A DNA stretch of 64,000 nucleotides. It comes from Bordetella petrii (lineage in GTDB: Bacteria > Pseudomonadota > Gammaproteobacteria > Burkholderiales > Burkholderiaceae_B). The stretch is from positions 3,533,201-3,597,200 of the forward strand of contig NZ_JAFMZZ010000001.1 in assembly GCF_017356245.1 (NCBI RefSeq). Reading direction: 5' to 3'. The notes beneath the pieces were generated by a model. The model was not told the origin of the DNA. It saw only the letters and a list, made by a program, of their open reading frames with translations, and made no database searches. Positions 20,111-28,671 of the stretch are shown here, piece by piece (the stretch's first letter is position 1; each line of letters begins with the position of its first letter). The position numbers were made by a program, and so were the translations under genes.

Positions 20111-20277
20111 GGAAGGCGCGGCGAGGTTTCCGAAGATGTACGCAGGCAGCATCAATCCAGCCCGGCTGGCCGCCGGGCCCTGAAGCGATACGCGGCGCGC
20201 GCCGCACCGGCTCGCAGAATGCCGGGCGCCGCGCGCCGCCATACGCCTGACCAGGCGCAATCCCCAAGGAGGAAGAC

Positions 20278-21291
20278 ATGAAGCGATTTACGCGTATTGC
20301 ATCGGCCGCCTGTCTGTCGGCCGGCATGTTGCTGGGCACGACGGCCCGCGCCGAAGTCTCGGAACTGACCGTCGCCGTGCAGCCGGGCATCAGCTATTTG
20401 TCCCTGATGGTCATGCAGGATGAAAAGCTGATCGAAAAGCATGCCAAGAAAGCCGGCATCGACGACCTGGCGGTGAAATGGTCGCGCTTCGCCGGCGGCA
20501 ATGTCATGAACGAAGCGGTGCTGTCGGGCAGCCTGCATTTCGCCTCGGGCGGCGTCGGCCCGCTGGTGACCATGTGGGCGCGCACGCGCGGCAACCTGAA
20601 CGTGAAGGCGGTCTCGGCCATCAATGCCATGCCGCTGTACCTGAACTCGCGCGATCCCAAGGTCAAGAGCATCAAGGACCTGACCGACAAAGACCGCATC
20701 GCCCTGCCCGCCGTGCGCGTGTCGATCCAGGCGGTGACGCTGCAGATGGCCGCCGAGCAGGTTTTCGGCAAAGGCCAGCAGAACCGCCTGGACAAGCTGA
20801 CGGTATCGCTGTCGCACCCCGACGGCATGACCGCGCTGCTGTCCGGGTCCAGCGAGATCACCGCGCATTTCACCTCGCCGCCGTTCCAGGATTTCGAGCT
20901 CAAGCAGCCCGGCATCCACCGCATTCTCAGTTCCTATGAGGTGCTGGGCGGCCCGGCCACCTTCAACCTGGTATGGACCACCGAGAAGTTCCACAAGGAA
21001 AATCCCAAGGTCTACGCGGCATTCGTGGCGGCGCTGCAAGAGGCCACCGACAAGATCAACAAGGACAAGACCTGGGCCGCCAAGGCCTACCTGCGCCTGG
21101 CCAACGACAAGCGCACCAAGCTGGAAGACGTGATCGAGATCCTGAACAACCCCGACATCTCGTACACGCTGACCCCGAACAACATCATGAAGTACGTGAA
21201 TTTCATGCATAAAGTGGGGTCGATCAAGGTCATGCCCGACTCCTGGAAGGACCTTTTCTTTCCCAATGCCCAGCAATTGCAGGGCAGCTGA
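20278..21291 (+). CDS. NitT/TauT-type ABC transporter substrate-binding protein
   Basis: A 337-residue periplasmic binding protein with a signal peptide (MKRFTRIAS... cleaved near ARA-EVS, about residue 25). Its fold and phrases, such as ELTVAVQPGISYL and NEAVLSGSLHFASGGVGPL, fit the nitrate/taurine/aliphatic-sulfonate class. It lies 167 bp after suyB, with a good ribosome-binding site (AAGGAGG), and begins the transporter block. Its substrate is inferred to be sulfolactate or a related sulfonate. Confidence 0.82.
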   Translation: MKRFTRIASAACLSAGMLLGTTARAEVSELTVAVQPGISYLSLMVMQDEKLIEKHAKKAGIDDLAVKWSRFAGGNVMNEAVLSGSLHFASGGVGPLVTMWARTRGNLNVKAVSAINAMPLYLNSRDPKVKSIKDLTDKDRIALPAVRVSIQAVTLQMAAEQVFGKGQQNRLDKLTVSLSHPDGMTALLSGSSEITAHFTSPPFQDFELKQPGIHRILSSYEVLGGPATFNLVWTTEKFHKENPKVYAAFVAALQEATDKINKDKTWAAKAYLRLANDKRTKLEDVIEILNNPDISYTLTPNNIMKYVNFMHKVGSIKVMPDSWKDLFFPNAQQLQGS

Positions 21292-21348
21292 ACGCCGCGT
21301 CGAACCCCGCCCCGGCCCCCGGCCGGGGCCCCATACAGGAGGGTAGGC

Positions 21349-22146
21349 ATGACCGATGCAAGAACCGCCGCGCCGCTGCTCGACGTACGCGGCGTGACCC
21401 TGCAGTACAAGACCCCTGAATACCTGATCACCGCCACCTACCGGGTGGACTTCCAGGTGCTGCAGGGCGACCGCTTCATCTTGCTGGGCCCGTCGGGCTG
21501 CGGCAAATCGACCCTGCTCAAGGCCGTGGGCGGCTACCTGCCGCCCGTGGAAGGCGAGATCCGCCTGAAATCGGAAGTGGTCACGCGGCCCGGCCCCGAC
21601 CGCATGATGGTGTTCCAGGAATTCGACCAGCTGCTGCCCTGGAAAACCGTACGCCAGAACGTGGCCTTCGCGCTGGTGGCCAGCGGCCGCCTGGGCGCGC
21701 GCGAAGCCGACGAGCGCGCCATGCACTACATCGAAAAGGTGAACCTGGCCAAGTTCGCCGACAACTATCCGCACATGCTGTCCGGCGGCATGAAGCAGCG
21801 CGTGGCCATCGCGCGCGGCATGGCGATGGAGCCCGACATCCTGCTGATGGACGAGCCCTTTGCCGCGCTGGACGCGCTGACCCGCCGCAAAATGCAGGAC
21901 GAACTGCTGCAGCTGTGGGACGACACGCATTTCACCGTGCTGTTCGTCACCCATTCCATTCCCGAAGCCATCAAGATCGGCAACCGCATCCTGCTGCTGT
22001 CGCCGCATCCCGGCCAGGTCAAGGCCGAGATCAACAGCGTGCCGCGCGGCGAACACGATGCCGCCCGGCACCAGGAACTGGAAGAAAAGATCAACGCGAT
22101 GCTGTTCTCGGACCGCATCGAAGAGGAGGGACAGCATCATGGCTGA
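21349..22146 (+). CDS. NitT/TauT-type ABC transporter ATP-binding protein
   Basis: A 265-residue ABC ATPase. Walker A is GPSGCGKST (47-55), the signature is LSGGMKQRVAIARG, Walker B is ILLMDEPFAALD, and the switch His is in VTHSIPEA. It is of the SsuB/TauB class. Its 3' end overlaps the permease gene by 8 bp, which shows coupling. It energises import with the flanking binding protein and permease. Confidence 0.9.
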   Translation: MTDARTAAPLLDVRGVTLQYKTPEYLITATYRVDFQVLQGDRFILLGPSGCGKSTLLKAVGGYLPPVEGEIRLKSEVVTRPGPDRMMVFQEFDQLLPWKTVRQNVAFALVASGRLGAREADERAMHYIEKVNLAKFADNYPHMLSGGMKQRVAIARGMAMEPDILLMDEPFAALDALTRRKMQDELLQLWDDTHFTVLFVTHSIPEAIKIGNRILLLSPHPGQVKAEINSVPRGEHDAARHQELEEKINAMLFSDRIEEEGQHHG

Positions 22147-23020
22147 CCTGGACGCCAACCCCGCCGCCGGCCGCGCCGAGCGCTACCTGGAGCCGGTGGC
22201 CGATGAATCCTTCGGCGTAGTGCAGAAACCCCTGTCGGCCTGGGAACGGCTTTACAACATCGGCGCGCTGCGCAAGCTGTTCCTGCTGGCCGTGCTGGCG
22301 CTGATCTGGGAGATCTACGCCCGCAGCATCAACAACCCGCTGCTGTTCCCGACCTTCGGGGCCACGGTGGGCGCGCTGTACGACGGCCTGGTGCACGGCG
22401 CGCTGCTGCTCAAGGCCTGGACATCGATCCGCGTGCTGCTGGTGGGCTATGCGGCCGGCATCACGCTGGCCGCGCTGCTGACCGTACTGGCTATTACCAC
22501 CCGGCTGGGCACTGACCTGCTCGAGACCCTGACCTCGATGTTCAACCCCTTGCCGGCCATCGCGCTGCTGCCGCTGGCGCTGATCTGGTTCGGCCTGGGC
22601 GAGGGCAGCGTGGTGTTCGTGCTGATCCACTCGGTGCTGTGGGCGGTGGCGCTGAACACGCATTCCGGCTTCCTGTCGGTATCGATGACGCTGCGGATGG
22701 TGGGGCGCAACTACGGCCTGTCGGGCTTCGGCTACGTGCGCCGCATCCTGATCCCGGCGGCATTCCCCAGCATCCTGACCGGCCTGAAGATCGGCTGGGC
22801 CTTCGCCTGGCGCACGCTGATCGCCGCCGAGCTGGTGTTCGGCGTGAGCTCGGGTTCGGGCGGCCTGGGGTGGTTCATCTACGAAAACAAGAACCTGCTG
22901 GAGATTCCCAACGTCTTCGCCGGCCTGTTCACCGTCATTCTGATCGGCCTGCTGGTCGAGAACGTGATTTTCCGTACGGTGGAAATCCACACCATACGCA
23001 AATGGGGAATGCAGCACTGA
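22139..23020 (+). CDS. NitT/TauT-type ABC transporter permease
   Basis: A 293-residue inner-membrane permease with six or more hydrophobic segments and the EAA-like loop (GRNYGLSGFGYVRRILIPAA, about residues 182-201) for ATPase contact. The start at 22139 is chosen because GAGGAGGG precedes it and it overlaps the ATPase stop. It is related to SsuC/TauC-type permeases. It completes the transporter of the suy locus. Confidence 0.9.
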   Translation: MADLDANPAAGRAERYLEPVADESFGVVQKPLSAWERLYNIGALRKLFLLAVLALIWEIYARSINNPLLFPTFGATVGALYDGLVHGALLLKAWTSIRVLLVGYAAGITLAALLTVLAITTRLGTDLLETLTSMFNPLPAIALLPLALIWFGLGEGSVVFVLIHSVLWAVALNTHSGFLSVSMTLRMVGRNYGLSGFGYVRRILIPAAFPSILTGLKIGWAFAWRTLIAAELVFGVSSGSGGLGWFIYENKNLLEIPNVFAGLFTVILIGLLVENVIFRTVEIHTIRKWGMQH

Positions 23021-23080
23021 CCGCAAACACCTGACCGGCCGCCCCCGGGGCGGCCACCCGAGACCAAAGGAGAACATGCA

Positions 23081-24088
23081 ATGCGCAACGACCGTCACGC
23101 CTGTCCCGATGCCCAGCGGCGCAAGACGCTGGGCCTGCTCGGTGCCGGCGCCCTGGCCCTGGGCCCCTGGTCGCGCGGCCTGGCCGCCCCGCAGGAATGG
23201 CCGCAGCGGCCCATCAGCTACATCGTGCCGTTCCCGCCGGGCGGCCTGACCGACGTGGCGGCCCGCCAGGTCGGCCAGGCGCTGGCAACGGGCGAAGGCT
23301 GGAACGTGGTGGTCGAGAACAAGCCTGGCGGCAGCGCCAACATCGGGGCTTCGCTGGTGGCCCGCGCCAATGCCGACGGCTACAGCTGGCTGGCCATCAC
23401 CATGACGCACGCCGCCAACGCCACGCTGTTCGCCGGCAAGGCCGGCTACGACCTGAAGAAAGACCTGGTGCCGCTGGCCGGCCTGGCCTCGTCGGCCATG
23501 ATGGTGGTGGTCAATGCCAAGAGCCCCATCCGCAGCCTGGCCGAACTGACCGCGGCGGCCAAGGCCAAGTCGCTGTCGGCCGGCTCCAGCGGCAACGGCA
23601 CGCCGCCCCACCTTACTTTGGCGCTGTACCAGAAGCTGACCGGCACCTCGCTGCTGCACGTGCCGTACAAAGGCGGCGCGCCCTCGCTTACCGACCTGAT
23701 CGGCGGGCAGCTGGACGTGATCTTCTCCAACTACCCGGAATCGCTGCCGCATGTGAAAAGCGGCGCGCTGCGCGCGCTGGCGATCAGCACCAAGGAACGC
23801 AGCCCCGACCTGCCCGACGTGCCCACCGTGGCCGAGGCCGGCCTGCCCGACCTGATCGTCGAGAACTTCACCGGCGTGCTGGGGCCTGCCGGCATGCCCG
23901 ATGAACTGGTGCTGCGCATCGGCGGCGCCATCGAAAAAGAAGTGTCGCAGCCCGCCATGCAGCAGTCGCTGCGGCGGCTGGGCTTCATTCCGCGGCCGCG
24001 CGGCCCGGTCGCGTTCAAGCAATATCTGGACAGCGAGGTCGACCGCTGGGGCAAAATCATCCACGAAGCGAAGATCCAGGTCGGCTAG
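23081..24088 (+). CDS. Bug/TctC-family periplasmic solute-binding protein
   Basis: A 335-residue Bug receptor. The N-terminus has a twin-arginine-like signal (RRKTLGLLGAGALAL), an unusual possible Tat signal for this family. Typical phrases are YIVPFPPGGLTDVAAR, VVENKPGGSANIGA, HVPYKGGAPSLTDLIGGQLD and LPDVPTVAEAGLPD. No tctA/tctB membrane partners are nearby, as is common for this expanded family. It follows the ABC permease by 60 bp. A ligand within the sulfolactate pathway is inferred from position only. Confidence 0.88.
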   Translation: MRNDRHACPDAQRRKTLGLLGAGALALGPWSRGLAAPQEWPQRPISYIVPFPPGGLTDVAARQVGQALATGEGWNVVVENKPGGSANIGASLVARANADGYSWLAITMTHAANATLFAGKAGYDLKKDLVPLAGLASSAMMVVVNAKSPIRSLAELTAAAKAKSLSAGSSGNGTPPHLTLALYQKLTGTSLLHVPYKGGAPSLTDLIGGQLDVIFSNYPESLPHVKSGALRALAISTKERSPDLPDVPTVAEAGLPDLIVENFTGVLGPAGMPDELVLRIGGAIEKEVSQPAMQQSLRRLGFIPRPRGPVAFKQYLDSEVDRWGKIIHEAKIQVG

Positions 24089-24149
24089 CCGGCCGTTCCC
24101 CCCGGGCCGGCGCAGGCCGGCCCGGCCCACCATCACCTGAAGACACCCG

Positions 24150-25079
24150 ATGCACATCGTCATTTCCGAATTCATGGATGAAGCCGCCGTTGCCGCGCTG
24201 CGCGCCGATTTCGACGTCCGCTACGAACCCGACCTGGTCGACCGGCGCGATGCGCTGCTGGCCGCCCTGCCCGATGCCGACGCGCTGATCGTGCGCAACC
24301 GCACCCGCGTCGACGCCGCGCTGCTGGCCGCCGGCCCGCGGCTCAAGGCGGTGGGCCGCCTGGGCGTGGGCCTGGACAACATCGACGTGCCCGCCTGCCA
24401 GGCCAGGGACATTGCCGTGCTGCCGGCCACCGGCGCCAATGCCCGCGCAGTGGCCGAATACGTTATTGCCACGGCGCTGATGCTGCTGCGCGGCGCCTAT
24501 CACAGCAGCGCGCAGGTCGCCGCCGGCGCCTGGCCGCGCACCGATCTGTCGAACGGCCTGGAGGCCGAGGCGCGCACACTGGGCATCGTGGGCTTCGGCG
24601 GCATCGGCCGGCTGACGGCCCGCCTGGCGCAAGGCCTGGGCATGCAGGTTGCGGCCCACGACCCGCTGCTGCGCGACGACGACCCCGCCTGGCGCGAAGC
24701 CGGCGTGCAGCCGCTGCCGCTAGATGCCCTGCTGGCGCGCGCCGACGTGCTGACCCTGCATATTCCCTTGACCGACGCCACGCGCAACCTGATGGACGCC
24801 GGGCGGCTGGCCGCCATGAAGCGCGGCGCGGTGCTGGTCAATACCGCGCGCGGCGGCATTGTCGACGAGGCCGCCCTGGCCGGGGCGCTGCGCAGCGGGC
24901 AACTGCGCGGCGCGGCCATCGACGTATTCCAGGACGAACCGCTGCCGGCCGGCAGTCCGCTGGCCGACGCGCCCAACCTGGTGCTGACGCCGCACATCGC
25001 CGGCCTGACGCAGGAAGCCAATACGCGCGTTTCCAGCATGGTGGCGCAGCGCGTGGCGCAGGCGCTACAGGCGCGCTGA
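24150..25079 (+). CDS. slcC: D-isomer 2-hydroxyacid dehydrogenase, probable (S)-sulfolactate dehydrogenase
   Basis: A 309-residue NAD-dependent 2-hydroxyacid dehydrogenase. The nucleotide motif is GFGGIG (148-153). The catalytic residues are Arg234 (NTARGG), Glu263 (FQDEP) and His282 (TPHIAG). The (S)-sulfolactate dehydrogenase SlcC characterised in Chromohalobacter belongs to this family and is encoded with comC and suyAB, as here. It would oxidise (S)-sulfolactate to sulfopyruvate. The fold is certain; the substrate is inferred from context and could be another 2-hydroxyacid such as glycerate. Confidence 0.75.
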   Translation: MHIVISEFMDEAAVAALRADFDVRYEPDLVDRRDALLAALPDADALIVRNRTRVDAALLAAGPRLKAVGRLGVGLDNIDVPACQARDIAVLPATGANARAVAEYVIATALMLLRGAYHSSAQVAAGAWPRTDLSNGLEAEARTLGIVGFGGIGRLTARLAQGLGMQVAAHDPLLRDDDPAWREAGVQPLPLDALLARADVLTLHIPLTDATRNLMDAGRLAAMKRGAVLVNTARGGIVDEAALAGALRSGQLRGAAIDVFQDEPLPAGSPLADAPNLVLTPHIAGLTQEANTRVSSMVAQRVAQALQAR

Positions 25080-25091
25080 AGGCATTGCCCA

Positions 25092-25180
25092 GGTGCCAGG
25101 CTCCCGCAGGGTGCCTGACGCCGTATGGCTGAGATGGTCTTCACCTAGTTCGGTGTCTGACACCTGCGGAGTCAGACACC
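25092..25180. repeat. Paired TGTC hairpin repeat, locus 3
   Basis: The first hairpin is GGTGCCAGGC (25092-25101) with GCCTGACGCC (25113-25122), 8 of 10 paired. The second is GGTGTCTGAC (25152-25161) with GTCAGACACC (25171-25180), perfect. The 29-bp spacer begins GTATGGCTGAGATGG, matching the reverse complement of the spacer at 9969-9997. It separates slcC from comC inside the suy locus. Confidence 0.8.
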
Positions 25181-25208
25181 TGGAATCACCCGCAACCGAG
25201 CTCTCTCC

Positions 25209-26216
25209 ATGGCCACCATAGACCTGAAATCCTTGCACGAACTGGCCGCCGCCGCGCTGCGCGGCGCCGGCGCCAACCCCGACATGGCCGACAGCACGGC
25301 GCGCGCGCTCGTGTATGCGGACGCGCAGGGCCTGGCCTCGCACGGCGTGTCGCGCGTGCCGTCTTACGCCACGCACGTGCGCAATGGCCGCGCCCTGGGC
25401 AACGCCGAGCCGCGCATCGCGCACGAGCGCGGCGGCGCGGTGCTGGTCGACGCGGGCGCCGGCCTGGCCTTCCCCGCCTGCGCGCTGGCCATACAGCAGG
25501 CTGCAGCGCGCGCGCAGGCGCACGGCGTGGCGTTTGCGGGCGTGACCAACAGCCATCACTTCGGCGTGGCCGCCTATCATCTGGACAGCCTGGCGCGGCA
25601 GGGCCTGGTCGGGCTGGCCCTGGGCAATTCGCCGGCGGCCATGCCAGCCTGGGGCGGCAAGCGCGCGCTGTTCGGCACCAACCCCATCGCGGCGGCCTTC
25701 CCGCGCCGCGATGGCGACCCGCTGGTCATCGACCTGTCGCTGTCGGAAGTGGCGCGCGGCAAGCTGATGGTGGCGGCGTGCGAAGGGCGCGAGATCCCGC
25801 CGGGCTGGGCGCTGGATGCCCAGGGCAACCCCACCACCGACCCCAAGGCGGGCCTGGCCGGCAGCATGCTGCCCATGGGCGGCGTCAAGGGCGCCATGCT
25901 GGCCCTGATCGTGGAGCTGCTGGCCTGCGCGCTGACCGGCGCGCACTTCGGCTTCGAGGCGGACTCGTTCTTTACCGAAGCAGGCAACCAGGCACGCATC
26001 GGCCAGGCCTTCCTGGCCATCGATCCGGGCGCGCTGGCCGGCCGCGAGGTCTATCTGGAACGCGTGGAAACACTGATTGCCGCCATGCTGGTCGACAGCG
26101 ACGTGCGCCTGCCCGGCGCGCGGCGCGCCGGCCTGCAGCGGCGCGCCGGCGAACAGGGGGTCGAGATTCCCGACGCCCTGCTCGCGCAGCTGCGCGACCT
26201 GGCCGGCCAGGCCTAA
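25209..26216 (+). CDS. comC: Malate/L-lactate dehydrogenase family, probable (R)-sulfolactate dehydrogenase
   Basis: A 335-residue member of the Ldh2/MDH2-type NAD(P)-dependent oxidoreductases, with the family phrases SHGVSRVPSYA, TNSHHFGVAAYHLD and MPAWGGKRALFGTNPIAAAFP. ComC, (R)-sulfolactate dehydrogenase, is of this family. In sulfolactate degraders it reduces sulfopyruvate to (R)-sulfolactate, the SuyAB substrate. Here it follows slcC after a 129-bp repeat-bearing gap. Substrate assignment is by context; ureidoglycolate or lactate activity is the main alternative. Confidence 0.74.
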   Translation: MATIDLKSLHELAAAALRGAGANPDMADSTARALVYADAQGLASHGVSRVPSYATHVRNGRALGNAEPRIAHERGGAVLVDAGAGLAFPACALAIQQAAARAQAHGVAFAGVTNSHHFGVAAYHLDSLARQGLVGLALGNSPAAMPAWGGKRALFGTNPIAAAFPRRDGDPLVIDLSLSEVARGKLMVAACEGREIPPGWALDAQGNPTTDPKAGLAGSMLPMGGVKGAMLALIVELLACALTGAHFGFEADSFFTEAGNQARIGQAFLAIDPGALAGREVYLERVETLIAAMLVDSDVRLPGARRAGLQRRAGEQGVEIPDALLAQLRDLAGQA

Positions 26217-26228
26217 CGGCCGGCGCTG

Positions 26229-26972
26229 CTACGGCCAGAAACCGCGCACGCCGGCGGCCACCAGGGCCACGCCCGACAGGGTCAGCAGCGCCAGCACCAG
26301 GCGGCGGAACGCCGCATCGCTGAAGCGGCGATACAGGTGCACGCCGGCCAGCGCCGGCACCAGCACGGCGGCGCCCACAATGGCAAACACCGGCACGGTG
26401 CGGGCCGTAAGCAGGCCGGCGGTGGCGTAGCCGGTCAGGGTAATGGCGTGCATGGCCAGGTTGAAGCTCTGGAACACGGCGCGCTGCTGGTCGCGCGGCC
26501 AGCCGCGCAGCACGCACCACAGCGTGGGCGCCGGCCCGGGCAGGCCGCCGAAGCCGCCCATGGCGCCGCCCAGCCAGCCCACCGCCGCGTCGGCGACCCG
26601 GCCGCCGCGCGTGATGCGGGGCAGTTCGGCCGCCAGCAGCATGGCGGGGCAATACACCAGCAGCACCACGCCTACGCCCAGCCTGAAAGCGGCCGGGTCG
26701 ACATAGCGCAGCAACGCAACGCCGAGCGGCACGCCAACCAGCCCGCCCAGCAGGAACGGCGCCAGGCGGCGCCAGTCGATGCCATGCCGCACTGAGCGCA
26801 CCGCCAGCAGCTGGCCGATCAGAGACCCGAACACCACCGCGGGCGCCGCCAGCGCCGGCGGCAGCGTCCAGGACCAGAACGCCATCGATACCAGGCCGAA
26901 GCCGAAACCGGCCAGGCCCTGCACGAACGCGGCCACGCATGCGCCCAGGGCCAGCAGCAGCCAGGTTTCCAT
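26229..26972 (-). CDS. TSUP (TauE/SafE)-family anion exporter, possible sulfite exporter
   Basis: A 247-residue membrane protein with about eight hydrophobic segments and the TSUP pattern of two similar halves (VQGLAGFGFGLV early; GWLGGAMGGFGGLPGPAPTLW in the middle). The family includes sulfite and sulfoacetate exporters of sulfonate degraders. It is the last gene of the minus-strand Sdh/fumarase operon, 18 bp after the ThDP gene, and is convergent with comC (12-bp gap). Export of the sulfite made by SuyAB is an attractive inference, but no sequence feature proves the ion. Confidence 0.82.
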   Translation of the reverse strand: METWLLLALGACVAAFVQGLAGFGFGLVSMAFWSWTLPPALAAPAVVFGSLIGQLLAVRSVRHGIDWRRLAPFLLGGLVGVPLGVALLRYVDPAAFRLGVGVVLLVYCPAMLLAAELPRITRGGRVADAAVGWLGGAMGGFGGLPGPAPTLWCVLRGWPRDQQRAVFQSFNLAMHAITLTGYATAGLLTARTVPVFAIVGAAVLVPALAGVHLYRRFSDAAFRRLVLALLTLSGVALVAAGVRGFWP

Positions 26973-26990
26973 GTAGCGGCGCGCCCCGCC

Positions 26991-28604
26991 TCAGTGCTGC
27001 CGCACCACGGGCGCCGGCAGCCCGGCCAGCGCCACGTTCACGCAGGTCGGCAGCCCGGCGCGCAGCGCGGCCTGCAGCGCCGGGGCCAGCGCGTCGGCCC
27101 CGTCGACCCAGGCGCCGCGCGCGCCGAACCCTTCGGCCACGCGATCGTAGCGGGTGGGCAGCAGTTCGCAGCCCACCAGGCGTTCGGCGCCGTAGTTATT
27201 GAGCTGGATCTGGTATTCGGCATTCCAGCGTGCGTCGTTGCCCACCACGCAGATAAAGGGCAGCCCGTAGCGCACGGCCGTATCGAGTTCGGCGCAATGG
27301 AAGCCGAACGTGCCGTCGCCCATCATGGCCACCACCGGCGCATCGCGATGCGCCAGACGCCCGGCCAGGGCCATGGGCAGGGCGCTGCCGATGGCCCCCG
27401 CCGCGCCGTTGATGACGCGATGCGGCGCGCGCAGGCACGCCTGGGCCCATTGGCCGAATTCTCCGCCGTCGCACACCAGCACCGAATCGGCGTGCGAATC
27501 CAGCACCTGCTGCACCGCCCGGCACAGTTCGGCGGGATGCAGGCCGGCGTCCGCGCCCCGGGCATCGCGCCAGGCCGGCGGCCGGTAGGCCAGCGCCGCC
27601 TCGACCTGGGCCAGCCAGTCCGGCGCGCCGCGCACCGACAGCTGCGCCAGGCCGTCGAGCGCGGCATGGGTATCGGCCAGCACGGTCTCGTGCAGGCGCT
27701 CGCCCAGCGCGCGCTGCGTGCGCGCCCATTCGCGCTCGTCGGCATCGATCTGCATGAACTCGCATGCCGGGTCGAACGCCTGGCCGAACTGCAGGGTGAA
27801 ATCCAGGCGCTTGCCCAGCAGCAGCACGCAATCGGCGCGCGCCAGCACGGGCGCGAACGCGCCCAGCGCGGGGTCATTGGCGCCGCGCGGGCTTTCGGTG
27901 GCCACCACCGGCACGCCCCAGGCCTGCTGCAGCGCGGCCACCCGCACCCGGCCCGCGTCGGTCAGCCCGCGCGGGCCCACCAGCACCAGCGGCCGTTCGG
28001 CGCGCGCCAGGCGGGCCGCCAGCGCCGCGGCCTGGCCGCCGTCCAGCGGCATCGGCAGCTGCGCATAGTCGCGCGCCACCGGCAGCGGCCCGCTGGCGGG
28101 CTGCTCCAGCGTATCGGTGGGCAGGCTCAAGTGCACCGGACCGGGCCGGCCGCTGCGCGCCACCCGGCAGGCGCGCGCGAAGTCGGCCGCCAGTCCGGCC
28201 GCCGACCCGGCGGCCCACGAGGCCTTGGCAACCGGCGCCGCCATGGCGGCCTGGTCCATTTCCTGGAAGGCGCCCCAGCCGGCCTGGCGATTGGGCGCAT
28301 GGCCCGACAGCAGCACCACCGGCGATTCGGACATCTGCGCCGTGTACAGCGCGGACACCGCGTTGGCATGGCCCGGGCCGCCGGTTACCAGCGCCACGCC
28401 CGGCTCTCCGGTCAGGCGCGCCCAGGCGTCGGCCATGTGCACGGCGCTGGCCTCGTGGCGCACGTGCACCAGTTCGATGCCGGCCGACAGGGCCGCATCG
28501 AACACGGGCATGATGTGATTGCCGGAAAGCGTGAACAGGCGGCTGATGCCCGCCGCCTTGATCGAACGGGCCAGGCTGTCGGCGCCGCGAGCGGAAACTG
28601 CCAT
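26991..28604 (-). CDS. ThDP-dependent decarboxylase/lyase-like enzyme
   Basis: A 537-residue enzyme of the acetolactate-synthase/oxalyl-CoA-decarboxylase fold. The N-terminal Pyr domain has the cofactor-activating Glu51 (VRHEASA), followed by a central domain and a C-terminal PP domain with GDG at 429-431 and VVGNDARWN. No small regulatory subunit lies nearby, so a catabolic role is more likely than branched-chain synthesis. It sits between a Bug gene and the TSUP exporter. Its substrate is unknown; sulfoacetaldehyde acetyltransferase was considered but is not supported. Confidence 0.8.
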   Translation of the reverse strand: MAVSARGADSLARSIKAAGISRLFTLSGNHIMPVFDAALSAGIELVHVRHEASAVHMADAWARLTGEPGVALVTGGPGHANAVSALYTAQMSESPVVLLSGHAPNRQAGWGAFQEMDQAAMAAPVAKASWAAGSAAGLAADFARACRVARSGRPGPVHLSLPTDTLEQPASGPLPVARDYAQLPMPLDGGQAAALAARLARAERPLVLVGPRGLTDAGRVRVAALQQAWGVPVVATESPRGANDPALGAFAPVLARADCVLLLGKRLDFTLQFGQAFDPACEFMQIDADEREWARTQRALGERLHETVLADTHAALDGLAQLSVRGAPDWLAQVEAALAYRPPAWRDARGADAGLHPAELCRAVQQVLDSHADSVLVCDGGEFGQWAQACLRAPHRVINGAAGAIGSALPMALAGRLAHRDAPVVAMMGDGTFGFHCAELDTAVRYGLPFICVVGNDARWNAEYQIQLNNYGAERLVGCELLPTRYDRVAEGFGARGAWVDGADALAPALQAALRAGLPTCVNVALAGLPAPVVRQH

Positions 28605-28671
28605 CGATGAGACTCCTTGTTCTGCCAGGCTGCGCGCAACGCCGCGCAGCGGGATGATTGCCGGGTTCGCG

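Noticed and set aside
20152..22158. A 668-codon minus-strand frame opposite the ABC transporter genes
   Set aside because: The plus strand has complete ABC transporter genes with Walker and signature motifs. The antisense translation is His/Gln/Arg-rich and unmatched.
26991..28604. Sulfoacetaldehyde acetyltransferase (Xsc) as identity of the ThDP enzyme
   Set aside because: No phosphotransacetylase gene is adjacent, and the sequence does not show features I could tie to Xsc specifically, so only a general ThDP call is made.
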